A DNA stretch of 64,000 bases, from the NCBI RefSeq assembly GCF_001281405.1, contig NZ_CP010401.1, forward strand, positions 520,001 to 584,000. The letters are read 5' to 3'. The DNA comes from Bartonella ancashensis (GTDB taxonomy: Bacteria > Pseudomonadota > Alphaproteobacteria > Rhizobiales > Rhizobiaceae). Below the pieces are notes generated by a model. It worked only from the letters and a program-made list of their open reading frames with translations. It ran no database searches and had not been told where the DNA came from. Each line of letters starts with the position of its first letter. Within the stretch, counting starts at the first letter, position 1. Of the stretch, positions 1 to 11,505 are shown piece by piece. A program made the translations under genes and the position numbers.

Positions 1-824
1 GTAATGAATGTTGGCACCAAAGGAACCTTACCAATCACGCTGAAAATGCTCCCAATAAAAATCCCCACGGAAGAAGGTATAGATATCACCACCTTATTCC
101 TGTAAATAATTTTGAGTATATTTTCAATGATGCGCCGGACTGTAATGACTGTAGGGCCACCAAGGTCATAGTCTTTTCCAAAAGGAATTTCCCCATCCAA
201 GGCTCGTATAACAAATTTGGCAATGTCACCAACGTAAACAGGCTGTATTTTGTTTTGCCCACCGTTAAAAAGCGGTATAATTGGTAAAGTACAAGATATT
301 TTTGCTAAGCGATTGAAAAAGCGATCCTCAGGTCCAAAGATGATAGAGGGACGCATAATAATTGCTTGAGGATTTTTATCGCGAATGATTTGTTCACACA
401 TAAATTTAGTACGAGCGTAAAGGAGAGGTGTAGTTTCATTAGCAAGTAACGTCGATGCATAGATAAGAGGAATACCTGTTTCAGCTGTTAACTCAGAAAC
501 GTTTTGTGTGCCTTCTATCTGGATTGTTTTAAAACGAGATTGATGCGCTTGCGTTAAACTTCCAGGTAAAAAGACTGCGCCATCTGCTCCTAATAATGCA
601 CGCGCGACAAGGGTGCGATTCTTCACATCTGTTGCACACATTTGAATTTGACTAACATCACCTATCTGCTGCATATAATAAGCTTTTTGAGGGTGACGTA
701 CAGCAACACGGACACGATAACCCCGTTTGGTTAGGGTTTCAACAACGTGCCGCCCCACAAAACCGGAACCACCAAAAACAGTAATTAACTTAGGATGTTG
801 ATAGAGAGAACGATCAAGCTTCAT
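1..824 (-). CDS. NAD(P)-dependent epimerase/dehydratase, NDUFA9-like (3' end outside window)
   Basis: Atypical short-chain dehydrogenase of the kind annotated as complex I NDUFA9-like or NAD-dependent epimerase. The frame is open from an ATG at 822-824 to the window edge (274 codons visible), so the C-terminus is missing. A Rossmann dinucleotide site GGSGFVG lies at residues 18-24, a serine-rich strand (YASTL) near 122-126, and a YARTK segment at 136-140 fits the YxxxK motif of extended SDRs. Further on, RPSIIFGPEDRF matches the substrate-domain signature of this group. It follows folC on the same strand after 43 bp, so it may be the last gene of accD-folC-epimerase. In relatives these proteins are linked to respiratory complex I or quinone metabolism; that role is an inference here. 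Confidence 0.85.
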   Translation of the reverse strand, partial: MKLDRSLYQHPKLITVFGGSGFVGRHVVETLTKRGYRVRVAVRHPQKAYYMQQIGDVSQIQMCATDVKNRTLVARALLGADGAVFLPGSLTQAHQSRFKTIQIEGTQNVSELTAETGIPLIYASTLLANETTPLLYARTKFMCEQIIRDKNPQAIIMRPSIIFGPEDRFFNRLAKISCTLPIIPLFNGGQNKIQPVYVGDIAKFVIRALDGEIPFGKDYDLGGPTVITVRRIIENILKIIYRNKVVISIPSSVGIFIGSIFSVIGKVPLVPTFI

Positions 825-867
825 GATATAAAATTCTGTCTATTAAAACTCTGTGCATGGCCGGTTT

Positions 868-2172
868 CTAACACGGTGGTGTTCCATTGTCACGTAGAAT
901 GTTTCCCGCCAGATAAAGAGAACCACTAATGAGGATTACGGCATCTCTATATTCTAAATTTATTGTATGAAGAGCTTCTTGAAGATCTGTTTGTGGGATA
1001 GCTATTAATCCTGCTTTCTGGGCTGACTGTGCTAAAATTTTAGGACAGATTCCTGCATCGTTAGGAATCAAAGGAATAGTATAAACGGCTTTTACAAGAT
1101 TTGCTAAGGGCCGAAAATAATTTGTGCTGTCTTTTGTGTTGAGCATGCTTGCAATCATAACAATTGGGCGGTTTGATTTCTTTTTCCATTGAATAAGCTC
1201 TTCTGCTATTGCTTTTCCCGCTGCAGGATTGTGACCCCCATCTAACCATAAATCCATGGTGGAAGGTAATTGATCAACCAATCGACCATGAGTAAGATGT
1301 TGCATTCGTGCAGGCCAGTAAATATTGCGTAAAGCTTCACTTATCGTTTCTTCTGAAAGTTGAAAACCTGCTTGATAAACTGCTTCAATAGCAGCCCCAG
1401 CGTTGGTAATTTGATGTGCTCCGATGAGATTTGGAAGAGGAAGATCCATTAGTCCGCGGTCGCTTTGAAATACCATACGTCCGTATTCGGCATAACTTTG
1501 ATAATCTTGGCCAAAAATAGAATAAGGTGCTTTATTTTTATCGGCGAGAGTACTGAGAACAGAGAGAGTAGTATCGTATTCTTGTTTTCCAATAACAACA
1601 GGAACATTTGGTTTGATAATACCTCCTTTTTCAAAAGTAATTTTTTCGATACCGTTGCCTAAAAAAGTTACATGATCATAATCAATAGGCATAATTAAAG
1701 ATACCGCTGGTTTTGGAATCATATTTGTAGAATCAACACGTCCACCCAATCCAACTTCTAAGATGATTGCATCAGATGGATGTGTATTGAATAAGGTAAA
1801 TGCTGCTGCTGTCAGAATTTCAAAAATGGTGATTGGTTCTTGGCGATTAATTTTTGTAATATGCTGAATTACTTCAGCAAATTGGTGATCCGTTATAAGT
1901 TGACCGTTGAGCCGGCAACGTTCATTCCAGTTGACTAAGTGTGGAGAGCTATAAACATGAACGTGGTAGCCTGCATGTTCTAGAAGGGAACGACAAATAG
2001 CCGAAGCTGATCCTTTTCCATTTGTTCCAGCAATATGAATAACAGGCGCAAGGTTGAGATGTGGATCACCGAGATGCTTTAGGAGACGGGTGATACGATC
2101 TAAAGATAAATCGAATTTTTTAGGATATTCCTTCAGTAAATCATCAACAATTTTTTGTACAAAACTCTTCAT
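868..2172 (-). CDS. folC: Bifunctional folylpolyglutamate synthase / dihydrofolate synthase
   Basis: Adds L-glutamate to dihydropteroate (making dihydrofolate) and extends the polyglutamate tail of folates, using ATP, in the cytoplasm. At 434 aa it has normal FolC length. The Mur-ligase-type P-loop GTNGKGS is at residues 49-55. Other family blocks are YSSPHLVNWNERCRLNG, EVGLGGRVDSTN, the DYDHVTFLG metal and nucleotide region, and LDGGHNPAA in the C-terminal domain. It starts 17 bp behind accD on the same strand. The accD-folC pairing is standard in Alphaproteobacteria, though the trp genes that often precede accD are absent. Start chosen at the ATG giving MKSFVQK; no strong ribosome-binding site is visible. 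Confidence 0.95.
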   Translation of the reverse strand: MKSFVQKIVDDLLKEYPKKFDLSLDRITRLLKHLGDPHLNLAPVIHIAGTNGKGSASAICRSLLEHAGYHVHVYSSPHLVNWNERCRLNGQLITDHQFAEVIQHITKINRQEPITIFEILTAAAFTLFNTHPSDAIILEVGLGGRVDSTNMIPKPAVSLIMPIDYDHVTFLGNGIEKITFEKGGIIKPNVPVVIGKQEYDTTLSVLSTLADKNKAPYSIFGQDYQSYAEYGRMVFQSDRGLMDLPLPNLIGAHQITNAGAAIEAVYQAGFQLSEETISEALRNIYWPARMQHLTHGRLVDQLPSTMDLWLDGGHNPAAGKAIAEELIQWKKKSNRPIVMIASMLNTKDSTNYFRPLANLVKAVYTIPLIPNDAGICPKILAQSAQKAGLIAIPQTDLQEALHTINLEYRDAVILISGSLYLAGNILRDNGTPPC

Positions 2173-2189
2173 TATTATTTAAAATTGCA

Positions 2190-3101
2190 TTAGTTTTTGA
2201 GAGGAGTATCCGTTGGGTCTGTGTGTTGTGAATTAAAAAGAGAAACAGTTTCAGGGTGTTTCATCATCAAACGTAGGAGTCGTGCAATAGTTTCTTTCAG
2301 TTTTAAGCGCGATACAACCATATCAACCATACCGTGATCAAGAAGATATTCACTGCTTTGAAAATTTTCTGGCAAAACTTCTCGAATCGTTTGCTGAATA
2401 ACACGTGGCCCTGCAAAGCCAATCATTGCTCCAGGTTCAGCAATGTGGACATCACCAAGCATAGCATAAGAGGCTGTGACACCACCAGTGGTAGGATTTG
2501 TCAGGACAACAATGTAGGGAAGATTTTCTTCTTTCATCATTTCAACAGCTACTGTTGTACGAGGCATCTGCATCAGTGAAAGTGTTCCCTCTTGCATTCG
2601 TGCTCCACCTGAGGCAGCAAAAAGAATTAAGGGACATTTATCTGTGATAGCAGTCTCAAATGCTTTAATAATAGCCTCTCCTGAAGCCATACCAAGTGAT
2701 CCACCCATGAATGCAAAATCTTGAACAACTGCAATAATTGGTAAATTTTCAATTGTACCTCGTGCGCTTAGGATATTATCATCAACGCCAAGTTTTGAGC
2801 GATAATCCTTCAGCCGGTCAATATAGCGTTTGGCATCACGAAATTTTAATGGATCGGTTACAACTTTTGGATTTTCAAGAGGTGTATAAACACCATTATC
2901 AAAGAAATGCGAAAGACGTTTTGCAGCATTAATGTACATATGATGACCAGAGGTCGGAATAACATATTGATTGGCTTCCAGATCTTTATGAAAGACCATC
3001 TCACCGTTTGTGGGGTCTTTGATCCACAGATTGTCTGGAATTTCACGACGGCCTAAGATGGAATTAATCTTCGGTCGGACGTAGTTTGTAATCCAGTTCA
3101 T
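2190..3101 (-). CDS. accD: Acetyl-CoA carboxylase carboxyltransferase subunit beta
   Basis: The beta half of the carboxyltransferase moves CO2 from carboxybiotin to acetyl-CoA to give malonyl-CoA for fatty acid synthesis. It works with AccA, which is not in this window. 303 aa with crotonase-fold motifs: [12 protein letters not shown], the oxyanion region [12 protein letters not shown], and [12 protein letters not shown] followed by [16 protein letters not shown] strong ribosome-binding site (complement of 3112-3120, AAGGAGAGG) precedes the ATG. The N-terminal zinc ribbon that carries four cysteines in E. coli AccD is degenerate: between residues 24 and 56 ([13 protein letters not shown] to IPTSGHHM) there is no cysteine at all. 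Rhizobial AccD proteins are already divergent here. Confidence 0.96.
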   Translation of the reverse strand: MNWITNYVRPKINSILGRREIPDNLWIKDPTNGEMVFHKDLEANQYVIPTSGHHMYINAAKRLSHFFDNGVYTPLENPKVVTDPLKFRDAKRYIDRLKDYRSKLGVDDNILSARGTIENLPIIAVVQDFAFMGGSLGMASGEAIIKAFETAITDKCPLILFAASGGARMQEGTLSLMQMPRTTVAVEMMKEENLPYIVVLTNPTTGGVTASYAMLGDVHIAEPGAMIGFAGPRVIQQTIREVLPENFQSSEYLLDHGMVDMVVSRLKLKETIARLLRLMMKHPETVSLFNSQHTDPTDTPLKN

Positions 3102-3693
3102 TTTTATGGCCTCTCCTTAAAATTTATGTACTTGATATAGTTCAAGGGGATACAAGACTCAATAATTGTGGTCTATTATGCTAATTGGGCAGTGCTTCAT
3201 TTAATTCTTTTATTGGTGCATGTACAGTTTTAATTATCTTCCTCTATGTAGCAAATAAAACATAACTTACTCAAATAGGAATCATATTTTAGAAGACTTG
3301 GTGACAATATTCTGTCTATTCTATGAGATCATATTTTTACAAAGAAGATTAAACCGTATGATTATTCGCAATGAGAGCTAGGATATTTTTATCTTTGCAA
3401 GGGAAATATAGCAGGTAGGTTTAAATTTACAAAATTTGAACGGTTATAATATCCCTATGTTTTAAAGCATATGATAGATAAATGTTAATTTCGTTGTTAT
3501 AGATATTGCGAGCAAAGTACGCATTTTTGTGCAATTTAGGAATTTTTTTAAGGTATTGAATTAGTGAAGTAAAGGAACTTCTTCGAAGTGCAGTGCAATT
3601 AAATTTTGGATTTTTAACAAATATTCTCAAGCACAGCAAAAAACCCATCATGATTAATTTGAAGGTTTCTGTTTTATACAATCAAGGCCATCA
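3102..3693. other. Intergenic region upstream of accD
   Basis: 592 bp of AT-rich DNA between accD and the CysZ-like gene. Apart from the accD ribosome-binding site I see no conserved element. The only open frame, 84 codons on the minus strand (3427-3681), is compositionally biased, has no recognisable motif and no good ribosome-binding site, and is probably not a gene. In many relatives trpFBA sit upstream of accD; no remnant of them is visible. Confidence 0.6.
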
Positions 3694-4413
3694 TTATTTT
3701 TCTGAAACACTTGCAAAAGTGCGATGAGAAAGCGTTTTGTATAAATGTGTCATAAGGGCTGTTGCAAAAAGTGGCGTTATCAAATTAAAAATAGGAACAG
3801 AAACAAAAAGTGCGATGAGCACACCTGCACCAAATACTGTCATGCAATGGGTGCGTAAAGAAATGCGAGCTTCTTGTTCGGATTGAAAACGGTATGCTGT
3901 AAACAAAAAATATTCACGACCCAACAGGTAACCATTAATAACATAAAAAGCGACAAAATTAACACCTGGTATAAAAAACAAAATGAGGGCAATTCCATTT
4001 CCAAAGAGGCTGAGAATTAAAAATTTCAATGAAAGGACAACAGATCGACCAAATGGCATAGCCCGTCCGATAGGTTCATCAGGATAATCTTCCTTTTCAA
4101 TAATTTCAGCTGCATTATCAACGAAAAAACCACCAATCATCGCCGTAATGGGAGCAATTAAGAAGGCCATAACGAAAACAAGACCAAGATTAAAAATAAT
4201 CAGTGCACTTAACCCTAACCATCCCACTACACTGGAAGAATGAGGAAAAAAATGAATAATCCAGGGCCAAAAATAAGATACAAAGAGTTTGTATACAGAT
4301 AGCCATATAAGCATGACACAGGCGCAAGAAAATCCAAAGACTCCCAATACCATAGAACGATATTGTGAAGTGAAAATACGTTGCAGGGCTCTATAAGCAG
4401 CAGAAAAAATCAT
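3694..4413 (-). CDS. EI24/CysZ-family integral membrane protein
   Basis: Polytopic inner-membrane protein of about 239 aa with four or more hydrophobic segments and the central block IAPITAMIGGFFVDNAAEIIE, which I recognise from the EI24 domain (formerly DUF540) shared with the sulfate permease CysZ. Sulfate transport is known for CysZ of E. coli; for the rhizobial branch the substrate is not established, so I do not assign it. The frame is open to a TTG at 4440, but the ATG at 4411-4413 giving MIFSAAYRALQRIF matches the usual start of the family better, and no ribosome-binding site supports the TTG. A perfect 24-bp palindrome lies 35 bp upstream of this ATG and may control the gene. Confidence 0.8.
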   Translation of the reverse strand: MIFSAAYRALQRIFTSQYRSMVLGVFGFSCACVMLIWLSVYKLFVSYFWPWIIHFFPHSSSVVGWLGLSALIIFNLGLVFVMAFLIAPITAMIGGFFVDNAAEIIEKEDYPDEPIGRAMPFGRSVVLSLKFLILSLFGNGIALILFFIPGVNFVAFYVINGYLLGREYFLFTAYRFQSEQEARISLRTHCMTVFGAGVLIALFVSVPIFNLITPLFATALMTHLYKTLSHRTFASVSEK

Positions 4414-4448
4414 AACCAGTAAAACAAAAAATAATTTCAAACATTTTG

Positions 4449-4472
4449 CGATCGTTATTATAATAACGATCG
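4449..4472. promoter_or_regulatory. Perfect 24-bp palindrome upstream of the CysZ/EI24 gene
   Basis: Both strands read CGATCGTTATTA then TAATAACGATCG: 12-bp arms with no spacer and no mismatch. Distance to the ATG at 4413 is 35 bp. Such symmetry suits a dimeric repressor operator or an RNA hairpin in the 5' untranslated region. It is not followed by a T run in the direction of the gene, so a terminator is unlikely. Confidence 0.5.
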
Positions 4473-4858
4473 TAGTAAGTATAGATCAAATTTTAAAAAA
4501 ATATAAAATAATTTAAATTATACATAGTTTTAATACTAGTGATATATAGTATTTCTGAATATTCTAGTTGAATAAATTATTAATTTACTATTAAATGTGT
4601 TGCTTATGGAGAATAGGATATTTGCAATTAAGATGGTATTGTTGGTCATTAATTATAAATATTTCAGCTAAATTTTTTAAAAGATAGAAAGTATTTGAAT
4701 TTTTTTTGTGGGATTTATTACTGAAAAAATGATTTTATCCAATAAACCGTGTGCTTAGATATTTTTATACAAATGTTGGGAGTGTTAACGTAACAATACA
4801 TTCTATCTATTAGTTAAAGCGAATATAAAACATCCGTCGTTCTTGAAAAAGAAAAGTT
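4473..4858. other. Intergenic region between the CysZ-like gene and coaBC
   Basis: About 390 bp, very AT-rich, lying downstream of coaBC and upstream of the CysZ-like gene (both on the minus strand). It presumably holds the promoter of the latter. No gene, no clear intrinsic terminator and no repeat other than the palindrome at its edge was seen. Confidence 0.5.
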
Positions 4859-6262
4859 TTACTCATCCCTATTATCGGAAGAAGATGAGAAAAATGAAAC
4901 AATAATATTAGCCAATTTTTGAGCAACTTGTTTTTTAGTCATAAGTGGCCATTTATCGACAGTCTCTTTACTGATAAGGTAAATTGTATTGCTGTCAGAA
5001 TCCATAACAGTTGTGCCATCAGCACGAAGTGATATATCATTTGCAAGAATGAAGTCTGCATTTTTTTGAACACATTTTTTTTGAGCATTAACAATAATAT
5101 CACATGTTTCAGCAGCAAAACCGATCACAAGTGGAGGACGATTTGAAGCATAGCCGATTGTTGCCAAAAATGTCAGGATTTTCCACCATTTGTAAAGATG
5201 GTGGTATAGCATTGTCCTGTTTTTTATTTTTTTCAAAGAATGTGTTTTACAACGCCAATCACAAACAGCAGCGGCAAAAATAGCACCATCAGCAGGTAAA
5301 GCTGCTTGAACAGCGTGGAACATTTGCAAAGCTGTTTCGACATGAATAGTTTTTACTCCTGGAGGATTAGGCAGATTAACAGGACCACAAACAAGTGTAA
5401 CTTCAGCCCCTAGGGCAGCTAGAGCTGTTGCAATTGCATGCCCCTGTTTTCCTGATGAACGATTGGTTAGGTAACGAATAGGATCAATTTGTTCACGTGT
5501 GGGACCAGAAGTGACAATAAAGTGACGGCCAGAAAGAGATTTATTACACTTTTCAAGAAGCGTTTCCGCAAAAGCTACAATAGTTAATGGTTCACTCATG
5601 CGTCCATATCCAGCTTCGTTTTTTTCGGCCATTTCACCATTTTCTGGTCCGATGATATGAACTCCATCTTCTCGTAATTGGGTGATATTACGGACAGTTG
5701 CAGGGTGCGTCCACATGGTAGGATTCATAGCTGGCGCAATTAAGAGCGGGCAGCGGGTTGCTAGAAGAACACAATTAGCCAAATCGTCTGCAATGCCAGT
5801 TGCTATTTTTGCGATACGGTTTGCAGTAGCAGGTGCTAGAATGATGAGATCTGCATTACGCGCTAACCGAATATGGCTAATGTCGAGTTCTTTTTCGCAT
5901 GAAAATAAATCACTATATACAGTTCCATTGGTTAAAGCTTCGACCACTAAGGGAGTAATAAATTTTTGAGCTGCTTGTGTTACAATAACGTTCAAATATG
6001 CTCCACGTTCTTGCAAACGGCGAATTAAATCAAGAGCTTTATAGGCTGCAATTCCACCACCAATAATGAGAAGAATTGATGTTGATTGCAATGACTGCAT
6101 GTTATTTGCATTTGCTCGATAAAGTGGTTCAAATGGTTTAGTAAGATTATTTAAGAGGTGGCGCGTTGCTGCTTCTTCTAAGGTAATTCCTTTTTTTGTA
6201 GCATATGTACGCAAAAATTCCTCAGCTTCAGATGAAAGATTACGAATAGTAATACTGGTCAT
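4859..6262 (-). CDS. coaBC: CoaBC (phosphopantothenoylcysteine decarboxylase / phosphopantothenate-cysteine ligase) with N-terminal ribbon-helix-helix extension
   Basis: Makes 4'-phosphopantetheine from phosphopantothenate and cysteine in CoA synthesis. From the ATG at 6262 there are three parts. Residues 1-47 resemble a FitA-type ribbon-helix-helix domain (MTSITIRNLSSEAEEFL). The CoaC flavoprotein domain has GGGIAAYKALDLIRRL, the histidine in DISHIRLA and PAMNPTMW; the position of E. coli Dfp Cys158 lies in EMAEKNEAGYGRM, without cysteine. The CoaB domain has SGPTREQIDPIRYLTNRSSGKQG and GFAAET. Odd point: between 5225 and 5166 about 18 codons are read out of frame. One added A and one removed T restore KKQDNAIPPS then LQMVENPDILATIG, the family sequence. 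As given, the KxKK ligase motif is KIKN. Last gene of ubiE-ubiB-coaBC. Confidence 0.92.
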   Translation of the reverse strand: MTSITIRNLSSEAEEFLRTYATKKGITLEEAATRHLLNNLTKPFEPLYRANANNMQSLQSTSILLIIGGGIAAYKALDLIRRLQERGAYLNVIVTQAAQKFITPLVVEALTNGTVYSDLFSCEKELDISHIRLARNADLIILAPATANRIAKIATGIADDLANCVLLATRCPLLIAPAMNPTMWTHPATVRNITQLREDGVHIIGPENGEMAEKNEAGYGRMSEPLTIVAFAETLLEKCNKSLSGRHFIVTSGPTREQIDPIRYLTNRSSGKQGHAIATALAALGAEVTLVCGPVNLPNPPGVKTIHVETALQMFHAVQAALPADGAIFAAAVCDWRCKTHSLKKIKNRTMLYHHLYKWWKILTFLATIGYASNRPPLVIGFAAETCDIIVNAQKKCVQKNADFILANDISLRADGTTVMDSDSNTIYLISKETVDKWPLMTKKQVAQKLANIIVSFFSSSSDNRDE

Positions 6263-6324
6263 AAAATACATCCAAAAAGTGGGCCGATTTCATATTGTGC
6301 ATCCTCTTTAGCATACTAGATAGG

Positions 6325-7911
6325 TTAAACAAGGTGAAAGAGTTTCAGAGTAACAAAAATACAGCAAAAAGCGATTATAATTAGGCTGTAACGACCGTAA
6401 CGATTGATACGGCTTTGTTCTGAGGCAAGTTTTTTAAGAGTGAGAGGAGAAAGACAAAGTCCTGTTTGTGTCATTTGATAGAGATTTTCTTCTATACGTT
6501 GGAAATTTTGTACCAACTGTGGTGTTTGACGTATCAGTGAAAATAGTGTTTGTGCACCATCATTAAAATTTTTAATGACGCCGACAGGACCCAAGTTTTG
6601 GGTAATCCATTCTTTAACAACAGGTTCCGATGCTTTCCACATATTGAAATCAGGGTCCAATGTACGTGCGATGCCTTCAACGATAACCATTGTTTTTTGC
6701 AGCAGCAATAATTCAGGTCGTGTTTGCATATCAAATAATTCAGTTACTTCAAATAAAAGCGTGAGTAACTTTGCCATGGAAATACTTTGTGCTGATTGCC
6801 CATGAATAGGTTCACCAATAGCTCGGTTTGCTTGAGCAAAACTCTCAATACTGTGATATGCTGGTACATAGCCTGCATCAAAATGAGCACGTGCTACTCT
6901 GTGGTAATCACGTGTAATAAAACCGTAAAGAATTTCAGCGAGAAAATGTTGTTCTTTTTTGCCAAGACGTCCTATTATTCCCAAATCAACAGCTACAATA
7001 CATCCATTTTCATCTACAAACAAATTACCAGGATGCATATCTGCATGGAAAAAACCATCACGTAATGTATGACGAAGAAAGGATTGAATGAGGACTCTTG
7101 CCAAAGCCTTCAAATCAAAACCAGCTTTTTTGAGTGCTGAAACATCAGATATTTTTATACCATCAATCCATTCCATTGTTAAAACATTGCGTCCAGTTCG
7201 TTCCCAATTGACGGTAGGGACTCGAAAATCTGCATCATTTTTGATATTTTCAGCCATTTCTGACATAGCAGCTGCTTCTAAGCGCAAGTCCATCTCTATT
7301 TTAGTGATTTGAGCTAAAGTCTCAACGACACTGACAGGACGTAGGCGCCTAGAAGAAGGCATATAACGCTCTTGTAGATGAGCAATCAGGTAAAAGTCGT
7401 TCAAATCTCGAGCAAAGCGTGCTCTAACATTGGGACGAATGACTTTTACAGCACATTTTTTTTTACGCCCTTCTTCATCATGATACTCAGCTGGATGGAC
7501 TTGGGCAATGGAGGCAGCAGCAATGGGGGGATGAAATTCTACAAATAAATCACTGAGGGGGCGTCCAAGTGAATTTTCAATCTGAGCAACTGCTTCTGCA
7601 TGAGGGAACGTTTGTACACGATCCTGTAACTGTGATAATTCTATTGCAATATTACGTCCGACAACATCAGGTCGAGTAGCAAGGAATTGGCAAAGCTTTA
7701 TATAGGAAGGACCAAGTTTGTTGATGGCGTGTGATATATTTTCAAAGCGTTGCTTTTTTTTTGTTTTACGTCGAGCCAAAAATCCTGCTATGCGATGGCA
7801 TGCGGCCGGAAATCCTTGAAGACCATCGTTGGGAAGAGTACTTATAACTCCCTCACGTATTAGCGTCCATCCCACGCGTATAAGTCTGAAATAAGTAAAG
7901 ATTTGTACCAT
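6325..7911 (-). CDS. ubiB: UbiB, ABC1/ADCK-family atypical kinase for ubiquinone biosynthesis
   Basis: Membrane-associated atypical kinase/ATPase that assists the later steps of ubiquinone synthesis. 528 aa, the usual length, with two hydrophobic C-terminal helices (RYSLIIIAFCCIFVTLKLFHLV region). Visible motifs: the A-rich loop region AAASIAQVHPA, the lysine in CAVKVIRP, the catalytic segment FFHADMHPGNLFV and VAVDLGIIGRL. The family hallmark KxGQ is written here as YIKLCQFLATRPD: the glycine codon is TGC (7690-7692), a one-base change from GGC. It starts 3 bp behind ubiE and sits 62 bp ahead of coaBC, so it is the middle gene of an operon. Confidence 0.95.
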   Translation of the reverse strand: MVQIFTYFRLIRVGWTLIREGVISTLPNDGLQGFPAACHRIAGFLARRKTKKKQRFENISHAINKLGPSYIKLCQFLATRPDVVGRNIAIELSQLQDRVQTFPHAEAVAQIENSLGRPLSDLFVEFHPPIAAASIAQVHPAEYHDEEGRKKKCAVKVIRPNVRARFARDLNDFYLIAHLQERYMPSSRRLRPVSVVETLAQITKIEMDLRLEAAAMSEMAENIKNDADFRVPTVNWERTGRNVLTMEWIDGIKISDVSALKKAGFDLKALARVLIQSFLRHTLRDGFFHADMHPGNLFVDENGCIVAVDLGIIGRLGKKEQHFLAEILYGFITRDYHRVARAHFDAGYVPAYHSIESFAQANRAIGEPIHGQSAQSISMAKLLTLLFEVTELFDMQTRPELLLLQKTMVIVEGIARTLDPDFNMWKASEPVVKEWITQNLGPVGVIKNFNDGAQTLFSLIRQTPQLVQNFQRIEENLYQMTQTGLCLSPLTLKKLASEQSRINRYGRYSLIIIAFCCIFVTLKLFHLV

Positions 7912-7914
7912 TAT

Positions 7915-8697
7915 TTAAATTTTCCAGCCTGAATGTAACACTGCAATGGCACCTGTAAGATTATGATAGGATATTCGTGAAAAGCCCGCATAACTGATCA
8001 TGGAAGCAAAATCGTCTTGTTTTGGAAATTTACGAATGGATTCAACCAAATAACGATAGGCGTCGCTATTTCCTGCAACAAATTGACCTAGCCGAGGAAT
8101 AGCGTGAAAAGACCAAAGGTCGTACATTTTGTCGAGAAATGGTGTTTCGACATTTGAAAATTCTAGACATAGAAAGCGTCCACCTGGCTTTAAAACACGA
8201 AAAGCTTCAGAAAGAGCTTTATCAATGTGTGGTACATTACGAATTCCAAAAGCAATTGTATAAGCATCAAAACTTTGGTCTTCAAAAGGGAGCTGTTCAG
8301 CGTTAGCTTCAATAAAATCAATGAAAGGGGAAAGAGCATTTGTTTGTGCGCGTTTTTCACCAACTTTTAGCATTGAAGCGTTGATATCAAGAACTACTGC
8401 ATGTGCTTTTTTGCGTGAGGCGTTGATAATGCGAAAAGCAACATCACCAGTACCTCCAGCAACATCTAAGACTTTCCATCCAGATATTGCTGGTGGTGAT
8501 AACCGCGCAACCATGGCATTTTTCCACATACGATGCATTCCGAAAGATAGAATATCGTTCATCTTGTCATAATTTTCAGCGACAGAATGAAATACATCAT
8601 CAACCAAAGATTGCTTTTGTGTTTCATCAACTCTTTGAAAACCAAAAGAACATTCCATGCCACCTTCAATTCCCACACGTCCTGTTTTAGTTGCCAT
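7915..8697 (-). CDS. ubiE: UbiE, demethylmenaquinone / 2-polyprenyl-6-methoxybenzoquinol C-methyltransferase
   Basis: SAM-dependent C-methylation of the quinone ring in ubiquinone biosynthesis. 260 aa, with the class I methyltransferase motif [14 protein letters not shown], the UbiE signatures [22 protein letters not shown] and [25 protein letters not shown], and LEFSNV. The ATG in GGTTACATCCATG is used, with an AAGG element about 9 bp upstream. It is the first gene of the ubiE-ubiB-coaBC unit; mutM, often next to ubiE in relatives, is not present here and gyrB lies upstream instead. Confidence 0.96.
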   Translation of the reverse strand: MATKTGRVGIEGGMECSFGFQRVDETQKQSLVDDVFHSVAENYDKMNDILSFGMHRMWKNAMVARLSPPAISGWKVLDVAGGTGDVAFRIINASRKKAHAVVLDINASMLKVGEKRAQTNALSPFIDFIEANAEQLPFEDQSFDAYTIAFGIRNVPHIDKALSEAFRVLKPGGRFLCLEFSNVETPFLDKMYDLWSFHAIPRLGQFVAGNSDAYRYLVESIRKFPKQDDFASMISYAGFSRISYHNLTGAIAVLHSGWKI

Positions 8698-8807
8698 GGA
8701 TGTAACCTTTTTTATTTTTGATCGTTACCAAAGAGTAGAAGGGCACTTAATGTAAAAAACATATGAAACAACAAAATACCTATATGGTTTAGAAAAAGGA
8801 AGAGATT

Positions 8808-11240
<2,433 letters not shown>

Positions 11241-11505
11241 TTAATCCATTTCTTTCACTTTATGATCTGTCAGCTCTTTAAAAGGCTTATTATCTCTCAA
11301 ATGTATGCTATTTGCGTAAAATAGTTGCAATAGCAATTATTTACCGCATATTATGCAGATGTTCAACACTTGTCCGTATAGAACCTGTCCGTACGAAATT
11401 GGAGTGGTTTGAGTGCGCGTATATTAAATGATATTTTTCTAGTTTTATTAAAGCTTTTTTCTGCCGTTTAAAACAAGAGAAATTCACCAATCCCGCGCAA
11501 GTATT

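Noticed and set aside
3427..3681. 84-codon open frame on the minus strand
   Set aside because: No motif, no ribosome-binding site, biased AT-rich composition; likely chance ORF.
5600..5650. Loss of the CoaC active-site cysteine (E. coli Dfp Cys158) as a defect
   Set aside because: The replacement segment EMAEKNEAGYGRM resembles what I recall from rhizobial CoaBC proteins, so it is probably a lineage trait rather than damage.
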